Source of the DNA: Bacillus thuringiensis | GTDB lineage: Bacteria > Bacillota > Bacilli > Bacillales > Bacillaceae_G | Assembly: GCF_022095615.2 (NCBI RefSeq) | Contig: NZ_CP155559.1 | Location: 4,337,501 to 4,401,500 of the forward strand | DNA: 64,000 bases | Reading direction: 5' to 3' | In this document: piece by piece, positions 9,830 to 19,330 of the stretch | Numbering within the stretch: the first letter of the stretch is position 1 | Layout of the letters: every line of letters starts with the position of its first letter | Program-made: the position numbers and the translations under genes | The notes under the pieces: generated by a model | Seen by the model: the letters and a program-made list of their open reading frames with translations, nothing else | What the model was told of the DNA's origin: nothing | The model's database searches: none

Positions 9830-12800
9830 TTATATTTTCACAACCACATTTTCTTCCCCGACAATTTCACGAAGTGCTCCTAAACATTCTTCACTTGGAT
9901 GAATCGATAAACTTCGAGATAATTGTACCATTTTATGTTCCTTTTCATAATAAATTAGTACTTTCGCAAAACCTGAATAATCAAACAACATTTTAGTAAC
10001 CTGATTTAAAAGCTTTTTCTCATACTGAGACGGCAATTTCACGTAAACAGATGCATCTTTCTTTTCTTCATACACATCCATTTCTTCTAATGGATAGAGT
10101 CCATTTACAATCCATTGTAACTTATGATTTCTTAGCTCAATCATGCCGTCAACTAAAACAATTGCTCCTTCTTGTAACTTATCTGAGAAATGTATATACG
10201 TTTCTGGGAAGAGAACCGCTTCCATTTCATCATTTTGATCACAAAATGTAATAAACGCCATCTTTTGCAACTTTTTCGTGCGAATCACTCTCACGCTTGT
10301 TATATACACGATAGCCCTTTGCACTTTTTTCTTATGTCGCATTGCCTGAGCGAGAGATGGAATTTCTAATTCTTTCGCTAACTTCACATACTGCGCTGTC
10401 GGATAGCTTGATAAATAAAAGCCTAGTGCTTCCTTCTCTTTATTTAACTGTTCAATAAAAGAGAGCTCTTCTCCTTGTACGTATTTTGATTTTGGAACAG
10501 CATCCCCTAAATCACGTGCAAGATTTGCGTACTCTAACGCTCCTTTAAGGCTTTTCCATAAATTCGTTCTCGAAACACCAAAATCATCAAAACACCCAGA
10601 CCAGACGAACGCCTCTAAATTTCGCTCTGTTACAAACTTTGATGGCATACGAAGACAAAATTCAAATAAATCTTCAAACATTTTTTTCTCACGTTCTTCG
10701 AGTAATGCTGTCACTGTAGCCATTCCGATGTTTCGAATGGAAAGTAAGCTGTAACGTATCGCATTACCTTCTATTTGGAAATTGTAACCACTTCTCTGAA
10801 GAGACGGCGGCAAAACGTGAAAACCTTTCCGCTTCGTTTCTCGTATATACTGCACAATCTTATCTTCATTTCCAATTGCACTTGATAATAATGCTGTCAT
10901 AAATTCCAGCGTATAATTCGCTTTTAAGTAAGCGAGCTGATATCCAATCATACTGTAGGCTACAGCGTGACTTCGGTTAAAACCGTAATTCGCAAATCTT
11001 ACAATTAAATCGTAAATTTTCTCTGCGGATGTCTCGTCATAACCGTTTTGTAAACAACCTTGTACAAAATGCTTACGTTCCTGATCTAAAATATCACGAT
11101 TTTTTTTACTCACTGCACGGCGTAATAAATCTGCTTCTCCGAGCGAGAATCCTGCTAATTTCGACGCAATTTGCATAATTTGTTCTTGGTACACAATTAC
11201 ACCGTACGTTCTTTCTAAAATTGGCTTTAAGTCCGGATGTAAATATTCAATTTTTCTTTTTCCATGCTTTGATTCAATAAAGGTCGGAATTTGTTCCATC
11301 GGTCCAGGTCTATATAACGAGTTAACAGCGACAATATCTTCAAATTCATTCGGTTTTAACCCGCGAAGCACATTTCGCATACCACCTGATTCAAGCTGGA
11401 ATACACCTGTTGTATCCCCTCTACCTAACAATTGGAACGTCTTTTCATCTTGAAGTGGTAAATTTCTTATATCAATTTGTGTCCCCGTTTTTTTCACGAT
11501 AAACTTTATAATATTTTCAAGTAACGTTAAATTACGTAACCCTAAAAAGTCCATCTTTAACAAACCAAGTTCTTCTAATGCATCAGCTGGATATTGCGTC
11601 ACATACACATCGTTATGCCCTTCTTGAATTGCAACACTTCCTGTTAACGGCTCTTGGCTCATAATAACGCCAGCTGCATGAATAGACGTATGACGTGGTA
11701 AGCCTTCTACACGTTTTGCAATTTCAAACACACGCTCATGTAACAGATTCCCTTGTATAAACTCACGGAGTGATTGTGATTCCTCATATGCATCCTTTAA
11801 CGTTATACCAAGCTTTGACGGGATAAGTTTTGAGAATATGTCAATATCTCGCGGCGGAACCCCCATTACACGCGCAATGTCTCTAATTGCCGCCTTCGCT
11901 GCAAGCGTCCCGAACGTTACAATTTGTGCAACACGAAGTTGACCATATTTATCTTTCACATATCGAATCATCTCATCACGTCTTATATCTGGAAAATCGA
12001 TATCAATATCTGGAAGCGTCACACGTTCAGGGTTTAAAAATCTTTCAAATAATAAATCGTATTCAATTGGATCAATATCTGTAATTTCTAATACGTAAGA
12101 AACGAGTGAACCAGCTGCCGATCCACGTCCTGGTCCTGTTAAAATATGATTTTCATGCGCATACTTCATAAAATCCCATACGATGAGGAAATAATCACTA
12201 AACCCCATACTAGAAATAACGTTTAATTCATGATTTAAACGCTGGATATGTACTTCTTTCGGCGTACCATAACGTTTCTGCAACCCTTCTTCACAAACGC
12301 GGCGTAAATACATATCATTCGTCTCGTTAGCTGGAACAGGAAATTTCGGTAATTGATTTACATGAAACGGTATTTCTACTCTGCAACGTTCTGCAATTTC
12401 TACTGTATTGTTAATCGCCTCTTCTACGTGAGAAAATAGTGCTTCCATTTCATCTGATGATTTTAAATAATATTGATCTGTTTTCAGCCTCGGCCTATCT
12501 GGATCCGTCATTTTCGATCCACTTTCAACAGATAATAAGCACTCATGAACAAGTGCGTCACTTTGATTGATGTAGCGTACATCGTTTGTTGCAACAACTG
12601 GAACATTTATCCTACTCATAAATGCAGGTAATGTCTCTTGCAGAAGCAGTTCATCTTGAATCGCATGATGCTGCAAACTCATATAAAAATTGCCGAACAT
12701 ATTTTGGTACATGCGAGCTACTTCTTCAGCTTCACTCTCTTTATCTTCTAATAATAATTGTTCAATTTCCCCATCTTTACCTGGTGAAATAGCAATTAAT

Positions 12801-13156
12801 CCTTTCGCATAATGGGCAAGCCACTTTTTTGGAATACCTTCTTTTGACTTCGTCATAATGCTACTAGAAATCTTTAATAAATTTTGATAGCCTATTTCAT
12901 TTTCAGCAAGTAAAACAAGCGGATAAGATTTTTCGTCTTCTTCACTAAAAATAGAAGCTGTTAAGCCGATAATAGGCTGTATACCATGTTTCTTACATGC
13001 TTTATAAAACGGAATAACGCCATACATAACATTTTCATCCGTAATAGCGAGTGATGAAAAACCAAGTTCTTTCGCCCTGATTACAAGCTCATCAATTTTA
13101 CAAGCACTTTTTAACAAACTAAAAACGGTTTGACATTGTAAATGCACAAACTTCAC
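9830..13156 (-). CDS. dnaE: DNA polymerase III subunit alpha, DnaE type
   Basis: 1108 residues, GTG start behind GAGGG. The N-terminus is a PHP domain (FVHLQCQTVFSLLKSACKI onwards). Next come the polymerase palm and fingers with GPGRGSAAGSLVSYVLEI and the catalytic aspartates in LPDIDIDFPD, then a helix-hairpin-helix region and a C-terminal OB fold (RAIVYITSVRVIRT). No exonuclease domain is present, which distinguishes it from PolC. In B. subtilis DnaE extends RNA primers before hand-off to PolC. The position after ytsJ and divergent from ytrH is the same as in B. subtilis. Confidence 0.97.
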   Translation of the reverse strand: MKFVHLQCQTVFSLLKSACKIDELVIRAKELGFSSLAITDENVMYGVIPFYKACKKHGIQPIIGLTASIFSEEDEKSYPLVLLAENEIGYQNLLKISSSIMTKSKEGIPKKWLAHYAKGLIAISPGKDGEIEQLLLEDKESEAEEVARMYQNMFGNFYMSLQHHAIQDELLLQETLPAFMSRINVPVVATNDVRYINQSDALVHECLLSVESGSKMTDPDRPRLKTDQYYLKSSDEMEALFSHVEEAINNTVEIAERCRVEIPFHVNQLPKFPVPANETNDMYLRRVCEEGLQKRYGTPKEVHIQRLNHELNVISSMGFSDYFLIVWDFMKYAHENHILTGPGRGSAAGSLVSYVLEITDIDPIEYDLLFERFLNPERVTLPDIDIDFPDIRRDEMIRYVKDKYGQLRVAQIVTFGTLAAKAAIRDIARVMGVPPRDIDIFSKLIPSKLGITLKDAYEESQSLREFIQGNLLHERVFEIAKRVEGLPRHTSIHAAGVIMSQEPLTGSVAIQEGHNDVYVTQYPADALEELGLLKMDFLGLRNLTLLENIIKFIVKKTGTQIDIRNLPLQDEKTFQLLGRGDTTGVFQLESGGMRNVLRGLKPNEFEDIVAVNSLYRPGPMEQIPTFIESKHGKRKIEYLHPDLKPILERTYGVIVYQEQIMQIASKLAGFSLGEADLLRRAVSKKNRDILDQERKHFVQGCLQNGYDETSAEKIYDLIVRFANYGFNRSHAVAYSMIGYQLAYLKANYTLEFMTALLSSAIGNEDKIVQYIRETKRKGFHVLPPSLQRSGYNFQIEGNAIRYSLLSIRNIGMATVTALLEEREKKMFEDLFEFCLRMPSKFVTERNLEAFVWSGCFDDFGVSRTNLWKSLKGALEYANLARDLGDAVPKSKYVQGEELSFIEQLNKEKEALGFYLSSYPTAQYVKLAKELEIPSLAQAMRHKKKVQRAIVYITSVRVIRTKKLQKMAFITFCDQNDEMEAVLFPETYIHFSDKLQEGAIVLVDGMIELRNHKLQWIVNGLYPLEEMDVYEEKKDASVYVKLPSQYEKKLLNQVTKMLFDYSGFAKVLIYYEKEHKMVQLSRSLSIHPSEECLGALREIVGEENVVVKI

Positions 13157-13273
13157 TGTTGTACCCTCTCTTTACCAATTTGACTACTTTTATTATAGGT
13201 GATGAGGAAAGCGGAAATCAAAACATACTTCTTATACTTTGTCCATATATATGAAGAAGAAAGGGGAATGACG

Positions 13274-13612
13274 ATGGATGTAAGAGAACACACTTTTTTC
13301 TCTCTGCTTATTATTAGTTATTTTATTGCCTTTGGGGTTATACTCGGTGGTTCATTAATTGGCGGCTTTGGTGCATTTCTTATCGGAAAACCAACTCTAA
13401 CTTACATTAATCAATTCGCCCAAAATTTAAAGATTTGGGCACTCGTTGCAGCAATTGGCGGAACATTTGATACTTTTTATAGCTTTGAAAGAAGTTTCTT
13501 TGGCGGAGATATGAAAGATATCGTAAAACAAATTCTCCTTATTTTTTTCGCAACGGGTGGTATGCAAACAGGTCTTACTATTATTAAATGGCTAACGCAG
13601 GAACATGTATGA
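13274..13612 (+). CDS. ytrH: sporulation membrane protein YtrH
   Basis: 112 residues from the ATG at 13274, chosen because AAAGGGG lies seven bases upstream; ATG codons at 13201 and 13268 are in frame but poorly placed. Three hydrophobic segments are visible (FSLLIISYFIAFGVILGG, then NLKIWALVAAIGG, then QILLIFFATGGMQ). The sequence and its coupling to ytrI match the B. subtilis YtrH family, which is made in the mother cell under sigma-E and needed for efficient sporulation. The stop overlaps the start of ytrI. Confidence 0.9.
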   Translation: MDVREHTFFSLLIISYFIAFGVILGGSLIGGFGAFLIGKPTLTYINQFAQNLKIWALVAAIGGTFDTFYSFERSFFGGDMKDIVKQILLIFFATGGMQTGLTIIKWLTQEHV

Positions 13613-14112
13613 GAGTACCAAGTGCCAATACAGCAAAAAAATGGTATTTAGTTTTAGCTGGTGCTGCTGTTGGAGGCGTGTTGAGCTGGTTTATTTTTTT
13701 GTACATATACGGTGTTTTTCAAGAAGAACAAGCTAGTAAAATAGCAGAGCAACGAGAAATTATAGAAAAACAAGAAGCAAAGCTCCACGTCCTTCTCGAA
13801 GATCAAGAAAAATTGAATACAGAAAATAAACGACTCTTAACTATTCAAGAGATTAAAATAAAAATAATCAATCGAGAAAAATACGATTTAGACAATCTTA
13901 CACTCGAAAATATGACCACTTCTATTCATAATGACCTCCAGCATCTTTTAACGAAAAACATACAAAGTATCGCAAAAAATAAAGACCTACTCAAAAAAGC
14001 AATCGAAAATAAAACGTATAAACATTACGATCGTCTATACCGCTTTAAAGTCGATACAATATCTTTTGATACCGTGCTTGAAATTAGCATTGCTATAGAG
14101 AAAGAAAAATAA
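13609..14112 (+). CDS. ytrI: sporulation membrane protein YtrI
   Basis: 167 residues from ATG 13609, which overlaps the ytrH stop as ATGA; an in-frame ATG at 13588 is less likely because the family begins MRVP. One membrane segment follows the N-terminus (YLVLAGAAVGGVLSWFIFLY), then a charged coiled-coil region (about residues 45-95, rich in Glu, Lys and Gln) and a small C-terminal domain. It is required with YtrH for sporulation in B. subtilis and probably sits in the outer forespore membrane with the coiled coil outside. Confidence 0.88.
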   Translation: MRVPSANTAKKWYLVLAGAAVGGVLSWFIFLYIYGVFQEEQASKIAEQREIIEKQEAKLHVLLEDQEKLNTENKRLLTIQEIKIKIINREKYDLDNLTLENMTTSIHNDLQHLLTKNIQSIAKNKDLLKKAIENKTYKHYDRLYRFKVDTISFDTVLEISIAIEKEK

Positions 14113-14146
14113 AGAAGGAGGGCTTTAGCGCCACTCCTTCTTTTCG
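14113..14146. terminator. bidirectional terminator between ytrI and nrnA
   Basis: AGAAGGAG pairs with CTCCTTCT around a GC-containing loop (ggctttagcgcca). T-rich on both outer sides, so it can serve convergent ytrI and nrnA. Confidence 0.8.
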
Positions 14147-14163
14147 TGTTAATATATAATCTC

Positions 14164-15096
14164 TTATTTACAAATCTCACGTAAATCCGCAAACAGACGA
14201 TCCGCTTCTTCCCAAGAAGATGCTTTTGCACCAGAAGCCATCGGATGCCCTCCACCATTATATTGCATTGCTAATTTATTTATTACTGGTCCTTTTGAAC
14301 GAAGACGTACACGAATCACATCGTCTTCCTCTAAAAATAGAACCCACGACTTTAATCCATCAATATTACCAAGTGCTCCAACAACACCGGATGCCTCAGA
14401 AGGAAGTACATCAAACTTTTCTAATACTTCTTTCGTTAATTTAATGTAAGCTGCTCCTTCTTCTACCATCGTAAAGTTTTGTAAAATATAGCCGTTTAAA
14501 CGAGCAATCTTTTCTTTCGTCTTATACATTTCATTGTATAAATCTGTGAATTTCACATCCATATCAACAAGCTCACTTACATAACGAAGTGTTTTCGCTG
14601 TTGTATTCGGGAATAAGAAACGACCTGTATCCCCAACAATACCCGCTAAAATAAGACGAGCTGCTTCTTTTGTTATCTGTAACCCTTTATCTTTTCCATA
14701 ACTGTAAAGCTCATAAATCATTTCACTTGTAGAACTTGCTGTCGTATCGACCCACGTAATATCTCCGTACGGATCTTCATTTGGGTGATGATCAATTTTG
14801 ATTAACATCTTCCCTTTTGTATAGCGTTGATCGTCAACACGCTCTTGGTTCGCAGTATCACAAACGATAACCAGTGCATTTTCATATACACTATCTTCAA
14901 TATCATCCATTACTCGTAAGTATGCTAGTGACGGTTCATTATACCCAACCGTATAAATATTTTTCTCTGGAAACGATTCTTGTAGAATTGTACTAAGACC
15001 GCCCTGTGAACCTAGTGCATCTGGATCTGGACGTACGTGACGATGAATAATAATCGTATCAAACTCTTTAATTGCTCCTAAAATTTGCTCATGCAT
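14164..15096 (-). CDS. nrnA: bifunctional oligoribonuclease / pAp phosphatase NrnA
   Basis: 310 residues from the ATG at 15096 behind AAAAGGAG; the open frame extends 28 codons upstream without a site. It is a DHH-DHHA1 phosphoesterase that degrades two- to five-mer RNAs and dephosphorylates 3'-phosphoadenosine 5'-phosphate. Motifs: IIIHRHVRPDPDALGSQGG (motif I), VCDTANQERVDDQR (motif II), KIDHHPNEDPYGD (the DHH motif), and the C-terminal NGGGHPMASGA of DHHA1. It corresponds to B. subtilis YtqI. Its leader contains copy B of the recurrent element. Confidence 0.95.
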   Translation of the reverse strand: MHEQILGAIKEFDTIIIHRHVRPDPDALGSQGGLSTILQESFPEKNIYTVGYNEPSLAYLRVMDDIEDSVYENALVIVCDTANQERVDDQRYTKGKMLIKIDHHPNEDPYGDITWVDTTASSTSEMIYELYSYGKDKGLQITKEAARLILAGIVGDTGRFLFPNTTAKTLRYVSELVDMDVKFTDLYNEMYKTKEKIARLNGYILQNFTMVEEGAAYIKLTKEVLEKFDVLPSEASGVVGALGNIDGLKSWVLFLEEDDVIRVRLRSKGPVINKLAMQYNGGGHPMASGAKASSWEEADRLFADLREICK

Positions 15097-15201
15097 ATGT
15101 ATAATCTCCTTTTTATTCAACTTCTTCACTTTATTCCGCATTAACGTGCAGTAAAAGCCCAATTTGTGCGGGCTAATCATTAGCGCGTGAAAACATTCTC
15201 A

Positions 15202-15224
15202 CACTAATTAAAGTTTCACTTTAT
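15202..15224 (-). repeat. recurrent leader element, copy B (upstream of nrnA)
   Basis: On the minus strand it reads ATAAAGTGAAACTTTAATTA followed by GTG. A TTATAAT box lies a dozen bases upstream on the same strand, which would place the element at the start of the nrnA transcript. The following bases can fold into an imperfect stem (TTAGTGTGA against TTCACGCGCTAA). Confidence 0.65.
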
Positions 15225-15346
15225 CCTTCATTATAACGGAAAGTATTTCATACATGCGAACAATTGCTTTATAATAAAAGTTAGAAAGTTTAGATATTTA
15301 TCTTTTCTCCACTATTATTTTTCACAAAACGATGGGAGTGTGCATT

Positions 15347-15652
15347 ATGCCAATATTAGTCTTCTGTATTATCGTTTCATTTATGTTGTACCTCTTCTAC
15401 AAAACAAAATACTTTCGTACAAACCGCCCAATGGAGAAAGGTTGGCTCTCTGGAAAATCTGCAATGGCACTCGGTTCATTCGTCCTATTCTTCGGGATAA
15501 ACCAATTCTTTTTAGAACTTTCAACCGCTCGTATTATCGTTGGTGTTTTATTTATTCTATTTGGTAGTGCAAGTGTATTTAATGGATTTCGCCAATATAA
15601 ACATTTCTTACCATTAGCAGTTGAAGAAGCTGACTCTTATGAAGCAACGTAA
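15347..15652 (+). CDS. ytpI: YtpI family membrane protein
   Basis: 101 residues from ATG 15347, behind GGGAG; an in-frame ATG at 15332 has no site. Three membrane segments: ILVFCIIVSFMLYLFY, then MALGSFVLFFGINQFFL, then IIVGVLFILFGSASVFNG, with the conserved loop YFRTNRPMEKGWLSGKS. It matches the B. subtilis YtpI family (unknown function), and the position between nrnA and ytoI is conserved. Ends in a shared terminator. Confidence 0.88.
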   Translation: MPILVFCIIVSFMLYLFYKTKYFRTNRPMEKGWLSGKSAMALGSFVLFFGINQFFLELSTARIIVGVLFILFGSASVFNGFRQYKHFLPLAVEEADSYEAT

Positions 15653-15680
15653 AAAAGCATCAATATTGTGATGCTTTTTT
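15651..15680. terminator. bidirectional terminator after ytpI
   Basis: AAAAAAGCATCA pairs with TGATGCTTTTTT. The symmetrical A and T runs serve ytpI on the plus strand and the small membrane protein gene on the minus strand. Confidence 0.9.
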
Positions 15681-15923
15681 ACGTCCTCTAACTTTTAAAA
15701 TCATGTATGCGACAAACGCAGAAGGGATATTGAATGGATTGCCTTGCACATGAAGATGTAATTGTTCTTCCCCAAAAGACATTTTTTCATATAGCTCTCG
15801 CTGAGATAATCCTGTTTTTTTCTTTTTTTCATGTAAACCTTGTAAGTATAAATATTGAATCGGTATCATCACAAGGAAGTAAAATAGTGCGATACTACCA
15901 AAAAAGAGTACTGTTGATGACAT
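15660..15923 (-). CDS. small membrane protein (DUF3949-like)
   Basis: 87 residues from the ATG at 15923, behind GGAAGGTGG; fourteen upstream codons are open but lack a site. There is one long N-terminal hydrophobic segment (TVLFFGSIALFYFLVMIPIQ), then a charged helix (LHEKKKKTGLSQRELYEKM) and a tail that ends near VAYMILKVRGRKK. It resembles the small DUF3949 family of the Bacillus cereus group from memory; function unknown. Convergent with ytpI. Confidence 0.7.
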   Translation of the reverse strand: MSSTVLFFGSIALFYFLVMIPIQYLYLQGLHEKKKKTGLSQRELYEKMSFGEEQLHLHVQGNPFNIPSAFVAYMILKVRGRKKASQY

Positions 15924-16012
15924 AATGCATACCACCTTCCAGAAATCCATTTTCTTACAATTCAATTATAACATAGGCTAGAATCTAAATGAATTAATAT
16001 TCTGTTTTTTTA

Positions 16013-16954
16013 TTAAACAATTGTCCCTCCGCATAATTCTTCTTCGACATACTGAATATATCGGCGAATAAAAGCGCCAGGATCTTTTCTAATCGGCTCA
16101 ATATCAAGCCTTAATGGTATTTTCCCAGCCATATAAAAGATTCTTGAAGCGGTCCCAAGTCGAATGGCTGCTTCCGAAATATTTTCTCCATATCCCACCA
16201 TGAAGTCCCCCCATACTTCTTCTAACTGTCCCGAAGCAATTAAATGCAATCTTGGAACACCAATATCAAACTCTTTATACCCAAATCCACATTCATCAAA
16301 ATCGAGTAAATACCAATCCTCTTTGTCTACAAGAACATTGCCAAAATGCATATCACCATGAACAAATTGTTTTTCTCCTAATTGAGTTGAATTTGTGAGC
16401 TCTTGTATTCTTTCTGCAGTTCTCATGCACTTATGCTTATCCGCATGGGATAGAAATGAAGTATTTAGTAATCGTTGTAAAGGCTCGAGAATTGTCTTTT
16501 TCTCGCTATATATAGGCCTTTCATAACCTCTCCAAGTTTGCGGTACTCTTTTGAACACTTCATTTGTTTTTTCATGAAACTTTCGCATTAATAATCCAAG
16601 CTTTTCATAGTCTTTAGCCTTTGGTTCTACAATTTCACTTCCGTTTATAAAGCTAAAGACAACAAAATATTGGATACTTCCCTCATCTTTCATAACAGGT
16701 GTGATCCAATCGCCATTTTTATTTACAACTACTTCTGGTACTAACATTTGCTTTTGTATCGCTATTAACCAATGTATTTCAGCCTCTATTTGCTCGCATG
16801 TATAACGTCCTTCTCTATACTGCCTCACTACAAATTTATTTTTGTCCGATTCGAATATATATGTTTGATTTTCTCCCCCATGCAACAATGAAACTTTCGT
16901 AAGACTATTTAAATTATATTGCTTACATAACTGCTTTTTAGTGTGAAAATCCAT
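16013..16954 (-). CDS. aminoglycoside phosphotransferase-like kinase
   Basis: 313 residues, start MDFHTKKQL with a purine-rich GGGGGAGAAGG just before it. The fold signatures of the APH/choline kinase group (PF01636) are present: the N-lobe LLHGGENQTYIFESDKNKFVVR, the catalytic loop FVHGDMHFGNVLVD with its Asp and Asn, and the metal-binding WYLLDFDECGFGYKEFD. The substrate is not evident. Relatives include spore-coat CotS-type kinases and homoserine kinase type II enzymes. Single gene between the small membrane genes; no terminator obvious. Confidence 0.85.
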   Translation of the reverse strand: MDFHTKKQLCKQYNLNSLTKVSLLHGGENQTYIFESDKNKFVVRQYREGRYTCEQIEAEIHWLIAIQKQMLVPEVVVNKNGDWITPVMKDEGSIQYFVVFSFINGSEIVEPKAKDYEKLGLLMRKFHEKTNEVFKRVPQTWRGYERPIYSEKKTILEPLQRLLNTSFLSHADKHKCMRTAERIQELTNSTQLGEKQFVHGDMHFGNVLVDKEDWYLLDFDECGFGYKEFDIGVPRLHLIASGQLEEVWGDFMVGYGENISEAAIRLGTASRIFYMAGKIPLRLDIEPIRKDPGAFIRRYIQYVEEELCGGTIV

Positions 16955-17054
16955 CCTTCTCCCCCTAGTTCATATAGTAACGCAAACTTTTCTATCGACT
17001 AATAACCAATTCTCTAACTGGAGATAGATTAGCTAAAATCTCCAACATATCCTG

Positions 17055-17378
17055 CTATTTTTTCACTTCTCTACCAAAACCCTCCCCGAGCTTAAGTAAT
17101 AGCTTCAAAATCCAATAAAACAAAATAAAGTTAAAGAAAAAGGCTAGTGGATTAAACGAAATTTCCCATCCGCCATAATAAATGAAATTTTCTGCTGGTA
17201 TACCGAAGTAAAGAAAATCGCTATTATTTTCTCCAGTTGTAGGGATAAAGGAACAAATAATAGCGAAAATCAAACTTATTACATACAATTTCTTTTTATT
17301 TGAATCCATTATTCTATGAGTTATCACATGAACAGTAATTACAAATACTAAACCTAAAAAGAAAAATATTACTCCCAT
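17055..17378 (-). CDS. hypothetical membrane protein
   Basis: 107 residues from the ATG at 17378 behind GGAGGTG. Three hydrophobic segments: MGVIFFFLGLVFVITVHVI, then LYVISLIFAIICSFIP, and PLAFFFNFILFYWILKLLLK. The middle loop (TTGENNSDFLYFGIPAENF) is polar. It ends GEGFGREVKK. No family recognised. Single gene, same direction as the kinase upstream of it. Confidence 0.7.
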   Translation of the reverse strand: MGVIFFFLGLVFVITVHVITHRIMDSNKKKLYVISLIFAIICSFIPTTGENNSDFLYFGIPAENFIYYGGWEISFNPLAFFFNFILFYWILKLLLKLGEGFGREVKK

Positions 17379-17534
17379 TCGACACCTCCACAATTATTGT
17401 TCAAGCATCTTCAAATGATTGCGTGCCCTACTTATAAATATGAAACAGAACGTGATTTAACTTTCTCTTTTGCAATTCAAAACATAATAGATTCATTTGA
17501 TAACTAAATTTTAAAATTCTCTAATATAGCGTTC

Positions 17535-17571
17535 TAAAAAAAATGGAACAAACCAAAGCGGTCTGCTCCAT
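17535..17571 (-). terminator. terminator of ytoI
   Basis: On the minus strand ATGGAGCA pairs (one G-U) with TGTTCCAT and runs into eight T residues. Confidence 0.85.
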
Positions 17572-17575
17572 CTTT

Positions 17576-18889
17576 TTATTTATCGATCAACTGCACCATA
17601 AGTAATGCTTTCCCGACAACATTACCTTCATGATGTACTTCTACATCCACCTTACCAAATTTACGTCCAATTTCTAATACTTTCGGATGAACTGATACAA
17701 CATTGTCAATTTGAACTGGTTTTACGAAATAAATTGTTAAGTTCTCAACAATTAAATCGCTCTTCTTTTGCGCACGAATAACACGATTCGTTGCTTCCGT
17801 CACAATCGTTGCGAATACACCGTAAGATAACGTTCCGATCGAATTCGTCATTTGCGGCGTCACTGAAAATTGATATAAATGCTCATTCTTCGCTTCTTTC
17901 GGCGTCATGAATTGATTCGTTACAATATCATCGATTGTTTCCCCAACTTGTGGTTGACGCTGAATCATTTGCAATGCCTGAAGTACATCTTGACGGCTAA
18001 TAATACCTTGCAGTTTATTTCCTTCATCAACAACAGGAAGTAACTCAATACCTTCCCACACCATCATACGCGCCGCAGCTGCGACAGACATTTTACCATT
18101 CACTGTAATCGGATGTTTTGTCATCACTTTATCAATCGGTGTTTCTTTCGCTACACCGATCATATCTTTTGAAGTTACGATACCTAGAACCTTTTTATTT
18201 TCATCAATAATCGGATATCTTCCGTGCATCGTCTCTTCATTATACGCATGCCATTGCTGTACCGTATCATTTGGCTTTAAATATAACGTTTCTTCAATCG
18301 GCGTTAAAATATCTTCAACAAGTACAATTTCTTTCTTAATAAGCTGATCGTAAATTGCGCGGTTAATTAACGTCGCAACTGTAAATGTATCGTAACTACT
18401 TGAAATAATCGGTAGTTTTAATTCATCTGCTAATTTCTTCACATGATCTTCCGTATCAAATCCGCCCGTAATTAACACCGCAGCTCCGGCTTCCAACGCT
18501 AATTGATGTGCATTCGTACGGTTACCAATAATAAGTAAGTTTCCTGCTTCTGTATAGCGCATCATCGCTTCTAACTTCATTGCCCCGATTACGAATTTAT
18601 TTAACGTTTTATGTAGTCCTTCTCTGCCCCCAAGTACTTGACCATCGACAATGTTAACGACTTCTGCATATGTCAGCTTTTCAATATTCTCTTTCTTCTT
18701 TTGTTCAATTCGAATTGTTCCGACACGTTCAATCGTACTAACATATCCTTTATTTTCTGCATCTTTAATTGCACGGTAAGCTGTCCCTTCACTTACACTC
18801 AAATCTTTCGCAATTTGCCTTACAGAAATTTTATGCCCTACTGGCAGGCCATTAATATGTTCTAAAATTTGGTTATGCTTGGTAGCCAA
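17576..18889 (-). CDS. ytoI: CBS-domain transcriptional regulator-like protein YtoI
   Basis: 437 residues, apparently from a TTG at 18889 (MATKHNQILEHI), matching the B. subtilis YtoI N-terminus. Domains in order: winged helix (HKISVRQIAKDLSVSEGTAYR), a DRTGG domain (about 70-180, NIVDGQVLGGREGLHK), two CBS domains (about 195-310, with HGRYPIIDENKKVLGIVTSKD and ISRQDVLQALQMI), and a C-terminal hot-dog thioesterase-like domain (NRVIRAQKKSDLIVENLTIYF onwards). The layout suggests a DNA-binding sensor of adenine nucleotides and an acyl-CoA-like ligand. Function unproven. Confidence 0.92.
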   Translation of the reverse strand: MATKHNQILEHINGLPVGHKISVRQIAKDLSVSEGTAYRAIKDAENKGYVSTIERVGTIRIEQKKKENIEKLTYAEVVNIVDGQVLGGREGLHKTLNKFVIGAMKLEAMMRYTEAGNLLIIGNRTNAHQLALEAGAAVLITGGFDTEDHVKKLADELKLPIISSSYDTFTVATLINRAIYDQLIKKEIVLVEDILTPIEETLYLKPNDTVQQWHAYNEETMHGRYPIIDENKKVLGIVTSKDMIGVAKETPIDKVMTKHPITVNGKMSVAAAARMMVWEGIELLPVVDEGNKLQGIISRQDVLQALQMIQRQPQVGETIDDIVTNQFMTPKEAKNEHLYQFSVTPQMTNSIGTLSYGVFATIVTEATNRVIRAQKKSDLIVENLTIYFVKPVQIDNVVSVHPKVLEIGRKFGKVDVEVHHEGNVVGKALLMVQLIDK

Positions 18890-19128
18890 ATGGTTTCACC
18901 ATACTTTCTTTTCCCTAAATTCTTCATGTGTTGTACTTTCAGTATACTATATTTTCAAAACTGTTACACTCTCTCTTTATATATCTGTACTATTTTTTTT
19001 ATAACAAAATACGCCTTACATTACACCACTTCTTCTATTACAACAATGTAATTGTCATCTCGTTCGATAGTTTGTCCCGCTGCTTCCATATACCATGAAG
19101 ACAAGAAATGAAACAAAGGAGCGGATAC

Positions 19129-19290
19129 ATGATGAAAAAATTATTAGAAGTTGCAGGTGCTGTATTTTTAGCTTTCGTAGACGGGAAAAAAGTTGCAATG
19201 GAATTGAATGAAACACCTGAACAGCCACTTCCAAAAAGAAAAGAATCACCAAAACAAGTACAAACTTTAAAAGTTGTCCTACACACGTAA
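19129..19290 (+). CDS. small conserved-looking protein of unknown function
   Basis: 53 residues from ATG 19129, six bases after AAAGGAG (19116-19122). The N-terminus MMKKLLEVAGAVFLAFVDG is mildly hydrophobic and amphipathic, and the rest is Lys-, Pro- and Gln-rich (NETPEQPLPKRKESPKQ). Strong ribosome binding site and a terminator immediately after the stop support expression. No family recognised. Convergent with ytkL. Confidence 0.65.
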   Translation: MMKKLLEVAGAVFLAFVDGKKVAMELNETPEQPLPKRKESPKQVQTLKVVLHT

Positions 19291-19330
19291 AAAACCCTTC
19301 ACTTGTCTTTTCAAATGAAGGGTTTCTTTT
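19288..19330. terminator. bidirectional terminator before ytkL
   Basis: AAACCCTTCA pairs with TGAAGGGTTT around a 14-base loop; A-run on one side and T-run on the other, so it serves both the small plus-strand gene and ytkL. Confidence 0.85.

Noticed and set aside
13588..13608. Upstream start for ytrI (MANAGTC...)
   Set aside because: The family begins MRVP and the ATG at 13609 overlaps the ytrH stop in an ATGA arrangement.
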